The notes under the pieces were generated by a model. The model did not search any database and had not been told where the DNA came from. It worked only from the letters and a program-made list of their open reading frames with translations. A stretch of 33,663 nucleotides of DNA from Tubiluchus corallicola. Lineage: Eukaryota > Priapulida > Priapulimorpha > Priapulimorphida > Tubiluchidae. The stretch lies in NCBI GenBank assembly GCA_030141605.1, contig JAQGDQ010001034.1, forward strand, positions 35,001 through 68,663. The letters are read 5' to 3'. Shown one piece after another: positions 1 to 10,302 of the stretch. The position numbers and the translations under genes are program-made. Positions within the stretch are counted from its first letter, which is position 1; every line of letters starts with the position of its first letter.

Positions 1-112
1 GTATAGAAAAAATTGTATAGAAAAAATCGAAATTTTTCCTGTGTTTTATATTGGTGCTAGCCAAGTTCTGCATTACTTTACTTCGCTGGCAAGCACAGCC
101 TTCAATATTAAT

Positions 113-797
113 GGACAAGAAAACGGTTATCTGATGTAGATTTCAGAAAAACGTCCCTAAAAAATTATATTGTACAATATATTATACTGCACAGTAATTT
201 TATGCACGTATCGTATTCGCCTTGAGAGGAATTTTTCGTTTGTTTTCATTTTAAATCTCCCGCAATACTGCTCCGACGTCGCCATTGCATGACGTCACTA
301 CGCCACGTAATCAGGGAAAGAAAAGGACATGTTAAATTATGTCCCAAAATCTTTCCATGCAAATCTGTATTACTTAGCTTTTCACTTACCTGCTGGAAAG
401 ACTTATGTAACTAGAAATAATAATTTAAAAATTTAAAACGTTTGTGCCAATTGGTAAAATATTGTTGACTCACCCTCCAGAGTGCGCCACTCACTAGCCA
501 AAAACGTACTTTTAATCTTATTGACGAGATACAGTAATTTAAAATTTTACTTAATTAGCAACATGTATGCTACGCATGCTCTGATTATTTTTTCAAACTT
601 TACATAATGTTATCAAAACTTGTTTCAAATAACTTAAAATGCCTGCGCCTAATGGTGATCTCCAGAGTTTAAATTTACAACTTTTATACAGCGTTACTGC
701 CCTCGCAAGCCCTCTATGCAAAAAAGCAGTACGTAAGTGGTGCAAAATTTCAAGACGAATTTTTTAAACTTAATGTAAGTGGAGGGTTTTCTTGTGC
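113..797 (+). mobile_element. MITE family B, copy 1
   Basis: A 685-bp dispersed repeat with imperfect ends GGACAAGAAAA on the left and TTTTCTTGTGC on the right, which are inverted repeats. Other copies are at 15106-15774 (reverse), 14895-15095 (partial), 24850-25514 and a diverged reverse piece near 2505. It has no coding capacity and contains a TGACGTCA octamer at 290-297. The superfamily is not certain. Confidence 0.8.
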
Positions 798-802
798 TTT
801 AA

Positions 803-1269
803 ATGAAGACCGGACGATTGTTTAGACTCAATCTTATTTTAATTTACCTGCCCAAAATATACATTTTCTTGCCTACAAAAGTTAACAATTGTTTCTTATA
901 TTTGAATAATTGCCTTAGAAAGTTAATTAACGGCAGCCGAACACAGCTATTGCTTACGTCAGAAACTAACCACAGTTTGTGCAATGGCAGGCATCTCCAT
1001 TGCGCGCCAAGCACGTTTGCGTAAGTGTTACAGTTCTGTTTAAATACATGATGTCACGAAAATGGGCTTTACATCATATGACGTCAGAAACTAACAGTGC
1101 AGTTCACGATCATGGTCATCACGGTACCGCCATCTATTTATCGTATTTGAGTATCCGAGGTAATTATTATTTAATCTAAGCTTTGATTTACAAAAACCTA
1201 TTGTAGTTTTCAATATTTTAGAGCATTCTTTATTCGGAACTCGTGTTTACACAATCATCCGGTTTTCCT
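803..1269 (+). mobile_element. MITE family A, copy 1
   Basis: One of four copies of a 467-545-bp element whose ends read AGGAAAACCGGATGATTGT and its reverse complement, flanked by TTAA. This copy has a mutated left end (ATGAAGACCGGACGATTG) and directly abuts family B copy 1. It carries TGACGTCA at 1079-1086. The right end lies about 45 bp before the splice acceptor of the FAR exon at 1314. Confidence 0.85.
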
Positions 1270-1313
1270 TTAAGCTCTTTGCCACACCTAACATCAGTCA
1301 TTCTCTTTTCCAG

Positions 1314-1395
1314 CTTCAGCAGCAGAGAGGTTTTACACAGCCAATCCATTGAAAAACCCGATTAGGTCACCATTCGTCTACCTAGTCAAGCACGT
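1314..1395 (+). CDS. FAR: FAR exon (start of C-terminal region)
   Basis: The acceptor is a pyrimidine-rich tract ending TTTTCCAG and the donor is GTAAGT at 1396. The exon has 2 leading bases, 26 codons and 2 trailing bases. It reads SAAERFYTANPLKNPIRSPF and onward, matching the NPL...RxP stretch that precedes the membrane-associated part of the sterile domain in FARs. The trailing GT joins the leading A of the next exon to make a valine codon. An upstream exon ending in phase 1 is required but was not found in 1-1313, which is mostly transposon. Confidence 0.85.
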
Positions 1396-4300
1396 GTAAG
1401 TATTTTTACGTAATAACTAATTAATAGAACTATTATAAGTACAGTGTTCCCTCACTTATCGTGGGTGTTCCGTTCCAGGCCCACCTGGAACGCTATGCTT
1501 ATTTTAGTAGTTATACATTATTTTGAGTCTTTATGTGTTGTGTACAATCTCACGTCGGCAAGTAGCATCTCAAGCGGGCACAAGTACTACATTTCGTTTT
1601 TTTGTGTGTATTCATCCGCCGAATAAATGCACTATTTACTGTAAATGGTAATTTTTTATGATTTATAATATTATTTTAATGTTAGAATTAACATTTTAAT
1701 ATGTTTTTATACATTTTGTGATTTTTTATGCAAAATTCATCAAATCTATACATTGCTGTACAATACGTACTACGCATGTGCAAAAATACTTTAGACGGAG
1801 TACCGCAAAAACCCGCCAAACAGCGAAAATACCGCGATAAATATTTTACATTAATGTAAATACATTACAATTTCTGAAAACTCGCGAAGCAGCGAGAGAA
1901 CACTGTATCTGTAAGTTGTAATAATATTGTAACGTTGAATTTACGGTGCTTATGCGCATGTCACAGCGTAATTGTGAAGAAAAGTGAAGTTCTAGAATCA
2001 GGTAACTTGCCAGATATCCTCCCCCTCGCCAGATATCTATTCCATTGCGCTCCATGTCCATTGTCATTACGGAGCAGGTGCTGATTTGGAAAGCGCACCT
2101 GCCCATCAGCCCACAGAACCGACGAGGCCATTCCATAGAGACGGTTTTATACCTGGTATTCAACCCCGCTATGTTACGGATTCGTATGGACGAGACCACC
2201 ACAATGTAGAGGGTTGGGTCGAAAATAAATGGCATTTCGCCTCCGTCACAATATTCTAGAGATCTGGAAATAGTGTTTTCAAACTTGCCGTTAGGGTTTG
2301 TCTGTGCGCATGCGCACAGTGATGCCTCGACACATGACTGTTAAACTTGCATTATTACTAAATGATTGTTTATAAAGCGCAAGAAAACACTTTGTAAATA
2401 AGCTTGAAAATCGTTTTGAAATTTTATATTACTTACATCCTGTCTTGTTGCGTACAGAGCTTGCGTTAGCATTCATAGTACACACTTGAGTAACTAACCA
2501 AAAGTTTAAATTACTTTACGTTGTCAATAAGATCAATAATGTGCTTTTTTGGTGAATCAGTGGTGCACACTGGAATAGTGAATTAGTGACATTTTACCAG
2601 GATATTTTAAATTATTAAGAATTTTCTTTTTCAATTACAAAAGTTTTTCAAGTTGGTAAACGTAATGCTAAGTAATATATCTTTGTACGGAGACTTCCTT
2701 AGGATCTAGTTTAAAGCAAAACCAGATCCAATGTTAAACTGTAGGTCAAAACAATCTACTCTTTAAAATATTGAAAGGAAACATTTGAAAGGAAACATTT
2801 TTTTTTCAAAAATGACTTACGTGAAAGAATTATTACTACACAAACGCAATTTCACGTTCGCGCCAGTAATTCTTCGCTGTTACATGCATTTTGTCATTCG
2901 CTAGTTAGACTAGCACTAGCGAATGCATTTCGAAAACGCATTGCACAAAAAACAGGTGCTGTACTTCTCAGTTCGGATGTGTTAGTGTGTGACGAACTTC
3001 ACACGTTCGACAGCTCATCAGTGAGCACAGTAGTAAATTTGAAATTTCAGTTTTTATCTTAAAACTTGCCTAGTTTTAATACGACACACTGAATATCTTA
3101 CAGTAGCACTGTACTTCAATTTTCGCTTTCGCAAACGTGTGCAACACACTCGTGAAATGTTTGTGCTATTGAAAATATGTTAGTTTGCGATGTCATCAAT
3201 AGTTGGGCTCGCCCGCCGTTAATTAAGTTTTTAATCTATTATTTAATTATCAGAAACGCGTTTGCAGTATTAATTGTGTTAAAATGTATACTTTTTATCG
3301 TACGTGAATGGGGTAGTAAATGAAAAATCATCAAGTCTTCCTTTAAGATTCAGTTGTCTTCTCCTTTAAACAACATCCACGTGCTTTTCGTTAGACATGA
3401 AGGCATTGTAACGAAACGTAATCTAGCGAAAGGTGGTATCCCAATGAAAAGAAATCTAGAGTGACAATATTGTTTATTGCATGTATTGTTTATTGGCACT
3501 ATATTTATATACGTGCATTGCTTTAACCCTTATAGGGTCACGATTTTTTACAACCGATTTTGGCAACCGGGGGTAAAAAATTACCCCCACCATAATTCGT
3601 AAATTACTTTTGATAAACCGCCGTGTTTCATTAGTAAACAGCAACAGTATAATTTGTGGTTATGCTGACCACCATAGGAGACATTATACCTCTGCTTAAA
3701 GACATGTGACTTACTAGTAATACAAAATTTAAATTCACTTAGTTACGTTCCCTTATCTATGCTGGAATAGCTGTAGACAACCGACATTGCTAGCGCGTGT
3801 GCAAAAATCATTGTTATTTTGAATTTATTGTCTACTACTTTCTTCTTTCTATGTTAGTATACAGACGTCTGACATTTTGTTTTATCAGATACATCGCCAG
3901 TATAATGTATAGACAAGCGAAGTAAAGTTTCGACAATTTAAAAAAATCGACATATTGCATTTTCACTTTTATTTCGTGGTGAGACAATGCGCCTAAAATA
4001 AATAACTGAAAGTATTTTGTGCACAAAACATATTTAGAAAAAGTCATAGAAAAGATTTACTGGGATGCGTAAAAGGGTAAAATGCAAAAAACCGGTTTGG
4101 GGATAACTTTTTACCCCTTGGTGACCCTATAAGGGTTAAAGATTTTCATTGGCTGTTGCTGTTCACTTTGAATCGAGAATTAAAATAAACTAAGTGCTAT
4201 TGCTTAGTGTTGTCTGAAATGGTGTTTTTATTGATTTTTTGGTGTCTGAGAAGCAGTAGCAGCTCCATCTGTTTGACAAATCAGAAACTACAGTGAGCCA

Positions 4301-7300
4301 CCTTAAACCAATCTATTAGAAAGTGTTTCGACGGCGAAATGCCATTTATTTTATTTTCACCCCACCCCTATATCGTGATGGTTCGATCCATTACGAAAAC
4401 ATTACATATCAGCAATGCGCAGCAACAACGATTAGCTGGTATGGAATGCCTTCGTCGATCCAGTAGGTGAACGGGCCAAGTGTTTTTAACTTCTCAACCT
4501 TTTGACATTATTGTCAACCAGCATGAAGGACACGAGATCGATTCCTGGCCTCGACGTTTTTTTTACTTCGACTTTCGAGTTCCAGACGTTATCAGCACCA
4601 TCGTTATGACTAAATCTAAATCCAACGTAGTACTATACTGCTAGTATCATTTAATATTTAAGAGGATCTTCTTGTTTTATTTAGTCAAGTACTAAACTTG
4701 AAAATTCTTTGCACACCACAAAGTTATGCTAAAATTGATGAAGCTAACAAGGTATTTTTATTGCCTCTATAATTACTCTATACTATAATTACTCTATACT
4801 CATAATTACTCTATACTATAATTACTCTATACGCATATAGATGGCTCTTTAAACTGCTGATATTGTTTTATCACATTTTACCTGGAGAAGTCATGGATTC
4901 CATCGCTAGAGTTCGTGGTCATAAAGTCTAGTAAGTTTCAATATAAAGTATCACGAAATTTCGTGATATTGTTGGTACAGTATCACGTACATTGCTGATA
5001 TTGGTTATAATGTATCACTAACAGTGGTGATATTGATGACAGGGTATCATGATATTTCGTGATATTGTTAGTACAATATCACTTACATTGATGATATTGG
5101 TTATAATGCATCACTAACATTGGTGATATTGATGATAATGTATCACTAATATTTGTGATATTGATGACACAGTATCACTAACATTGGCGACATCGGTGAA
5201 ACATTATTACTGATACTGGTGCTGTTGGTGATATAATATCACTAACATGGTGATTGTCGCAGATGTGAGCATTTAATTTACAGTTTATGAATGTAACTGT
5301 GTTACTTGGTTTCTCTGTGAATGTAGTAGTTTTCACACATGGTAGCAAGATTAGAAGGCAATAGGCTTAAACAGTTGTGTGGTTATAACAACGTTTTGAC
5401 TCATATGCCATGATATATTGGCTGTTGGATTGACTATGAGACTATGATTTTGAGTAAAATACAGATCACAAAGGTAAATCATGTTTCCATCCAGTGATTT
5501 CATCTGTTTAACACGAACATCGCAACTTCAAAAACAGTCTGATAAACCTGCCAATGTCGGTTGTTGACTCTCTCCAAAACACCCCAGCGACAACTTTAGC
5601 ATCACCAGCATGGTGATGTGAGTGATGTAGTATCACCAGCATGGTGATGTTAATGATGTAGTATCACTATCATGGTGATATGAGTGATATAGTATCACCA
5701 ACATGGTGATATGAGTGATATAGTACCACCAACATGGTGATGTGAATGATGTAGTATCACTATTATGGTGATATGAGTGATATAGTATCACCAACATGGT
5801 GATGTGAGTGATGTAGTACCACTATCATGGTGATATGAGTGATATAGTATCACCAACATGGTGATATGAGTGAATTCGTATCACCAACATGGTGATGTGA
5901 ATGATGTAGTATCACTATTATGGTGATATGAGTGATATAGTATCACCAACATGGTGATATGAGTGATATAGTATCACCAACATGGTGATATGAGTGAATT
6001 AGTATCACCAACATGGTGATGTGAATGATGTAGTATCACTATTATGGTGATATGAGTGATATAGTATCACCAACATGGTGATGTGAGTGATGCATTATTA
6101 TTACCAATCGTGGTATTTGGTGATGCAGTATTACTAACATTGATGATATGGATGACATTAACGTTAATAATACTGGTAAACATCAATACTAACTTTGGTG
6201 ATACTGTTTCACTAACTGATAATACTCTTGTATATTGTCACTAACTTTGGTGATATTTATCATAAAGCATAACTGTTATTGGTAAAATGGGTGGTACAGT
6301 AGTACAGTCTCACTAGCATTGGTAAAGATATAGTTTATACTGTATGACTAGCATCGAAAATACAGTATAACAAAGTATTGGTGATATTGGTGATAATGGT
6401 GATATTGGTAACAAACTGTCACTAACATCGGTGATATTTGACACACTGTGTCACTGACATTAATGATATTGGAGATACTGTGTCAATAACATTTCTGATA
6501 TTGGAGATACAGTAACAATAACATTGGTGATATTGGAAATACAGTGTCAATAATGTTGGTGATATTGGAGATACAGTATCAATAACTTTGGTGATATTGG
6601 AAAAACAGTATCAATAATGTTGGTGATACTGGAGATACAGTATCAATAACATTGGTGATATTGGAAATACAGTATCAATAATGTTGGTGATATTGGAGAT
6701 ACAGTATCAATAACATTGGTGATATTGGAAATACAGTGTCAATAATGTTGGTGATATTGAAGATACAGTATCAATAACATTGGTGATATTGGAAATACAG
6801 TATCACTGACAATGGTGAAGTTGCTTACACAGTAAGTATCACTAACAGTGATAAGGCTGATACAGAATGTTGTAAATCTCCAAGCTGATGTAAATGAATA
6901 AGGCACGAAATGAGCAACACCTGGCACCTAATTGTAAAAATAGTGCCAAATTTCTTCCTTATGAAACGTTTTTTAATATCTTATAGATTGCATGGTTTGC
7001 TTGAACGTTTACACTAAATATCAAGTAAAATCAAAGTATATTTCTCCCATGAATTTAATCTTAACGATGTCGTTTAATTCACTGTTAAATGTTTCCATTT
7101 ACAGCATGATGAAATTGATAAACAAGCTTCATACTTTTACTGAGGTCATGTCTTATTTTTCGTTGAGAGAATGGTATTGGAAGACCGATAATACTCGTCG
7201 TTTAGAATCAGAAATGTCCCCTGCAGATGCAAGGGTAAGACTTAAAACGATTACTTGTAATCTGAATTTATTTTCATTTTATTTTATTTTAGTAAAACGG

Positions 7301-9241
7301 ATCTGCAAACTGGAGCGTTCCAGGCAAGGCCTACCCAATGTATATCGTTGTAATCGTATCAGAAGCTAGTGAATTGTTTTTAAAAGATGAATGAAATAGC
7401 TACCACATTCAGTGAAAACATGATCTTTTCAACGTACAGTAGCACGCTCCAGTAGAAATCTATTGTTTATCCAACAACTGTCTGGCATTGTTGACAGTTG
7501 ACTGACTTATACTGGAGCGTGCTACTGTACATTGAAAAGATCATGTTTTCAGCTAATGTCGTAGCTATTTTATTTAAAAGTTAGGATTTCCAAGTGATAG
7601 CTCTTTTTCTGAGTTTATCAAGGAGGATTAGATGAGGTGCCTAATTGGCAAACATTTCTTGTTCGTGCATTTAATGAATAAATAAATCTAGATATCTAAA
7701 AATTTTGATGCATATTGAAGTACTTTAGGTAGGTAATCACTCAAGCAAGTCAAAGGCACCAAATGCAACAGAACTTCCGTCGTAGTCATCCATCCACTTA
7801 CTGACCAGGCTTCTACATAGTCACTAAACTTCGGTTACTATGCACCTATTTTGACTACTCGCAGTTACCATCCATTTACTGACCAGGCTTAATGGATACT
7901 TAACTTCAATCACCATGCACTTATCTTAACGTCTCAGCTACTCACCTCACATCTTCATTAATTGCTTAATTGCTGCTCCAAAATTGCAACAACTCGAGGG
8001 ATTGCTCTATTTTTCTCAAAGAGTTGTGAGTGAATAATGCAATGGGCTTTATTGTTGAATTTTTAATGCACCACAAATTAAGTATTTAATTACAGATCTA
8101 TCCATTACTTCCTACTAAGCTCCTCTGGGATTCATATCTAGCCGATGCAATGAAGGGAATAAGAAAATATTTGCTAAAGGAAAGTTCAGAAGAGGAAGAT
8201 GATGCTAGAAAGAAAATTGCAAAGTAAGGTTTGCTATAAAAGTAGTCAGTAGTAAATAATGAACCTCAAATTGAATTTAACTCTTAATGAGAAGAAAAAT
8301 GACAATTAATGAGAAAGACCTGCAGTTGAAAAGGCAAAAGCCTTCAACACCATTGCAGTTTATCTTCTGGTGAAGAATATGAGAAAGGTGACATCGAATT
8401 AGTAATACAAGCTACTTGTGGAGTTTTTTAATTTGTTAAATGCGTAAATGTTTGATGCGTGATACGTAATGTGTGGTGCGTGATCTGTAATGTGTGATGC
8501 GTAATACTTAATGTGTGGTGCGTGATACATAGTGTGTGATGCGTGATATGTAATGCGTGATGCTTGACACAAAATGCGTGATGCGTGATCCGTAATGTGT
8601 GATGCGCGATATGCAATGCGTGGTGCGTGATATGTAATGTGTGATGCGTGATATGTAATGCGTGATGCGTGATACAAAATGCGCAATCCGTAATGTGCGA
8701 TGCGTGATACGTAAGGCGTGATGTGTGATACGTATTCAAGCGAAAGTGTTGCCTATCGTCTGAATATGCGTCACGCTTTACGCATTACGCATTAAACATT
8801 AAAATTTGTAGAAATTAACTCTATAATAAACAACAACAATAGTAATAATTAACGACATGGCTGTGCATTAATATGCATTAACACATACATGTCTGTGCAA
8901 ATATAGACATTTTGCTAAGATAAAAAAAATGGACATTAAGCGAGGTTGACATTATAACGAATTGCATTAACATATAGACGTTTTGCTTTGCCACAAATTT
9001 GGGTGTTAGAAGCGAGGCTGGCATTACAAAAGAGGGGTGTTATAACGTGGTTTGGCTGTATATTACGGTTTTACGCAATCACTGCCACTTTACTTCTTCT
9101 AGTCTAAACAAATTTCATAGCTACTGGTATATTGAATATTTTCTCTTTTACAGGATTCGAAGACTGACGCGTTTTATACAGCTTTTAGCGCTGGTCTTTG
9201 CATCGTATCTGATGTTTAGACTTGCTCACAGACTTATTTAG
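1314..9241 (+). CDS. FAR: Fatty acyl-CoA reductase, 3' part (5 terminal exons, partial gene)
   Basis: Joined exons 1314-1395, 4841-4930, 7105-7234, 8096-8223 and 9154-9241 give 171 residues plus a stop. Phases match at all four junctions (2+1, 2+1, 0+0, 2+1), strong evidence for one gene. The product carries the FAR C-terminal ('sterile') domain: YHILPGEVMDSIARVRGHK, then MMKLINKLH, then YFSLREWYW and GIRKYLLKES, close to the animal FAR pattern including human FAR1. A hydrophobic C-terminal segment (QLLALVFASYLMF) fits the tail membrane anchor of the family. FARs reduce fatty acyl-CoA to fatty alcohol with NADPH for wax and ether-lipid synthesis. The N-terminal Rossmann domain with its GxxGxxG and YxxxK motifs lies left of the window, since FARs are normally about 500 residues. 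Family assignment is firm; substrate range cannot be read. Confidence 0.93.
1442..1905. mobile_element. Mariner/pogo-type MITE with TA target duplication
   Basis: A 464-bp element with terminal inverted repeats starting CAGTGTTCCCTC on the left and CAGTGTTCTCTC on the right (reverse complement), flanked by TA at 1440-1441 and 1906-1907. The ends resemble the widespread CAGTGTTCCCTCG...TATCGCGG non-autonomous Tc1/mariner/pogo class. It lies in a FAR intron. Confidence 0.85.
2000..2237 (-). repeat. Diverged duplicate block, inverted with respect to 4325-4490
   Basis: Read on the minus strand from 2235, this block shares ATGCCATTTATTTT at its start and TATGGAATG.CTTCGTCG further in with plus-strand 4337-4460. 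It holds a 129-codon open frame, but the duplicate does not keep the frame. It is probably an old dispersed repeat rather than a gene. Confidence 0.5.
2505..2720 (-). mobile_element. Diverged fragment of MITE family B
   Basis: The segment matches the middle of family B in reverse orientation: TTGTCAATAAGAT, GAATCAGTGGTGCACACTGG, GACATTTTACCA and AATGCTAAGTAATAT, in the same order as in 15365-15600. No ends are visible. Confidence 0.7.
3527..4135. mobile_element. piggyBac-type MITE flanked by TTAA
   Basis: A 609-bp element with terminal inverted repeats CCCTTATAGGGTCAC and GTGACCCTATAAGGG, flanked by TTAA at 3523-3526 and 4136-4139. TTAA duplication plus CCC...GGG termini are the signature of piggyBac-class elements. 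A subterminal GGGGGTAAAAAATTACCCCC palindrome also occurs. The internal 70-codon frame is not a transposase. Confidence 0.88.
4325..4490 (+). repeat. Diverged duplicate block (inverted partner of 2000-2237)
   Basis: The segment starts at CGACGGCGAAATGCCATTTA and carries GATGGTTCGATCCATTACG and GGTATGGAATGCCTTCGTCG, which align to the minus strand of 2237-2100. It is not an exon of FAR. The surrounding 4140-4768 is otherwise unremarkable intron. Confidence 0.5.
4769..4832. repeat. 16-bp tandem repeat ending at a FAR splice acceptor
   Basis: Four copies of ATAATTACTCTATACT, two with small changes, directly precede the ATATAG acceptor at 4840. Confidence 0.9.
4841..4930 (+). CDS. FAR: FAR exon (HILPGEVMD...RGHK)
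   Basis: The exon follows an acceptor ending CATATAG, whose polypyrimidine tract is weak, and ends at donor GTAAGT at 4931. One base, 29 codons and two bases read WLFKLLILFYHILPGEVMDS and onward, equivalent to the H..PA...D...R..G..P motif of FAR C-terminal domains. A four-fold 16-bp repeat (4769-4832) sits directly before the acceptor and replaces the usual pyrimidine tract. Confidence 0.9.
4950..6870. repeat. GTGATA/TATCAC minisatellite in a FAR intron
   Basis: Degenerate tandem units built from (A)TATCAC..AACAT..GGTGATA(T) occupy about 1.9 kb. The cleanest blocks are near 5605-6095 (about 31 bp: TATCACCAACATGGTGATAT, GAGTGATATAG) and 6410-6810 (GATATTGGAGATACAGTATC, AATAACATTGGT). About 300 bp near 5265-5590 is largely unrelated sequence. 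Each unit contains an inverted pair (TATCACC/GGTGATA), so single strands can fold into a row of short hairpins. Confidence 0.93.
7105..7234 (+). CDS. FAR: FAR exon (MMKLINKLH...SPADAR)
   Basis: The acceptor is TTTACAG and the donor is GTAAGA at 7235. The first base completes a tyrosine codon begun in the 4841-4930 exon, and 43 codons follow. The YFSLREWYWKTDN section and the following SPADAR correspond to the family's YFT..EW.F..DN and LSPEDR motifs. An open frame runs upstream into the intron to an ATG at 6992, but the splice acceptor and family alignment show that the coding part starts at 7105. Confidence 0.92.
7392..7572. repeat. Long hairpin (inverted repeat) in a FAR intron
   Basis: Arms of about 60 bp, from AAATAGCTACCACATTCAG through AACATGATCTTTTCAACGTA to CAGTAGCACGCTCCAGTA, pair with the mirror segment ending at 7572, around a loop of about 45 bp that itself contains ACAACTGTC/GACAGTTG. 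The inner CAGTAGCACGCTCCAGTA arms are flanked by TA, suggesting a tiny mariner-type MITE inside a larger palindrome. Confidence 0.85.
7785..7945 (+). repeat. Imperfect direct repeat, two copies of about 75-85 bp
   Basis: CCATCCACTTACTGACCAGGCTT recurs near 7869 as CCATCCATTTACTGACCAGGCTT, each followed by ACTTC..T.AC.ATGCAC.TAT.TT. It lies in the FAR intron between 7234 and 8096. Confidence 0.7.
8096..8223 (+). CDS. FAR: FAR exon (WDSYLADAMKGIRKYLLKES)
   Basis: The acceptor is TAATTACAG and the donor GTAAGG at 8224. Forty-two codons plus two bases read IYPLLPTKLLWDSYLADAMK and then GIRKYLLKES, matching the W..Y......G.RKYLLKE block near the end of FAR proteins. An acidic run (SSEEEDDAR) takes the place of the usual LPxAR segment. 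The last two bases (AA) plus the first base (G) of the next exon encode lysine. Confidence 0.92.
8437..8795. repeat. TGATGCG minisatellite in the last FAR intron
   Basis: Units of about 10 and 21 bp built from GTGATGCGTGATATGTAATG repeat across about 300 bp. A short reverse-orientation stretch (CGTCACGCTTTACGCATTACGC) lies at 8768-8790. Minus-strand frames reading HITYHASHITYHA and similar are artefacts of the repeat. Confidence 0.92.
9154..9241 (+). CDS. FAR: FAR terminal exon with stop, C-terminal membrane segment
   Basis: The acceptor is CTCTTTTACAG. After one base, 28 codons read IRRLTRFIQLLALVFASYLM and then FRLAHRLI, followed by TAG at 9239-9241. The hydrophobic run flanked by arginines fits the C-terminal membrane anchor of FARs. 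An AATAAA at 9249-9254 lies just past the stop, and more occur in the TAAA array beyond it. Confidence 0.9.
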
Positions 9242-9248
9242 CACGGAA

Positions 9249-9254
9249 AATAAA
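9249..9254 (+). promoter_or_regulatory. Candidate FAR polyadenylation signal
   Basis: This AATAAA hexamer lies 8 bases after the FAR stop codon. That is close, and the following (TAAA)n array supplies many more copies, so the true cleavage site cannot be chosen from sequence. Confidence 0.35.
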
Positions 9255-9289
9255 GTGAAGAATCAATCTTGATTGTTGAGATTATAGTT

Positions 9290-9332
9290 GTAAATAAACA
9301 AATAAATAAGCATGAACAAGTAAGTAAATGAA

Positions 9333-9363
<31 letters not shown>

Positions 9364-9588
9364 ATGATAAATAATAAATGAATAAATGAATAAATGAATA
9401 AATGAATAAATGAATAAATGAATAAATGAATAAATGAATAAATGAATAAATGAATAAATAAATAAATAAATAAATGATAAATTTTGTTTTTTGTTATGAA
9501 TAAATGAATAAATGAATAAATGAATAAATGAATAAATGAATAAATGAATAAATGAATAAATGAATAAATGAATAAATGAATAAATGAA

Positions 9589-9623
<35 letters not shown>

Positions 9624-9632
9624 ATAGATGGA

Positions 9633-9667
<35 letters not shown>

Positions 9668-9760
9668 ACGTAAATAAACAAACAAATACATAAACAAATA
9701 AATAAATAAACAAACAAACGTAAATAAACAAATAAATAAAAATAAATAATAAATAAATAC
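9290..9760. repeat. (TAAA)n and (TGAATAAA)n microsatellite after the FAR stop
   Basis: Tetra- and octanucleotide repeats of AATAAATG and TAAA run for about 470 bp. Two TGAATAAA blocks are separated by a TTTTGTTTTTTGTT interruption near 9482-9496. Minus-strand frames reading FIYLFIYSFIH are artefacts. Confidence 0.96.
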
Positions 9761-10300
9761 ACTCAAGATAAATAGCTATTAACATAGTTGAGTGCATAAA
9801 GCTAAGTCTTTACTTATTATTATGATTTTTTAATAAAAAATTAACGAAGTTTGTTAAGATGTTGACGTATTTATTTTTTGAAAGTTCGTTTTACTAAGAA
9901 AGTCACTAAATAACATCGTCGAATAGGATTTTCCAGCATAATAATGAACAAGTAGGATAAATAATTTAGCAAATACGTAGCATTTACAATTTTATTACAA
10001 GTATCTTAATGTGCCTCAACGAACTATGAATTCTGCCTATTAAAGTGAAGTTCCCTAAGCACAAACGTATTTCTGTTATTAATAATTGAATTTAAACTGA
10101 TAATATATCAATAAGGCAGCAACGTTCATGACGATGAACAGTATAATAAATGTACTTTTCAATCGTGCCAACACTCTCAGACCTCGAGTTAAATCAAACA
10201 TTCTCTTTGTGTGAACTGTTCCACAATTTTTGCTGCAATTTCACTTTGACTACTGTAGTATAGTAAAACCATATGCAACAACCAGTCGTGGTCATAGATG
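9761..10300. other. Intergenic, nothing recognised
   Basis: AT-rich sequence without a supported gene, RNA or repeat. Confidence 0.6.
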
Positions 10301-10302
10301 TA

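Larger units (their letters stand above)
1908..3522. other. FAR intron, no gene seen
   Basis: Apart from the blocks listed separately this is AT-rich intron sequence. It contains a small hairpin (CATTCGCTAG at 2895-2904 with CTAGCGAATG at 2916-2925). I see no exon. Confidence 0.6.

Noticed and set aside
1846-2235. 129-codon minus-strand frame with some likeness to a Cys-loop receptor extracellular domain (EWPRRFCGLMGRC, MDMERNGIDIW)
   Set aside because: The spacing and key residues of the Cys-loop (FPxDxQxC) do not fit. The related block at 4325 does not keep the frame, and the frame overlaps the end of a MITE.
6992-7104. Upstream part of the 125-codon frame, as an alternative FAR start
   Set aside because: The family alignment and a matching TTTACAG acceptor place the exon start at 7105; the upstream residues have no FAR similarity.
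9238-9797. Frames encoding FIYLFIYSFIH repeats
   Set aside because: Translation of a TAAA/TGAA microsatellite.
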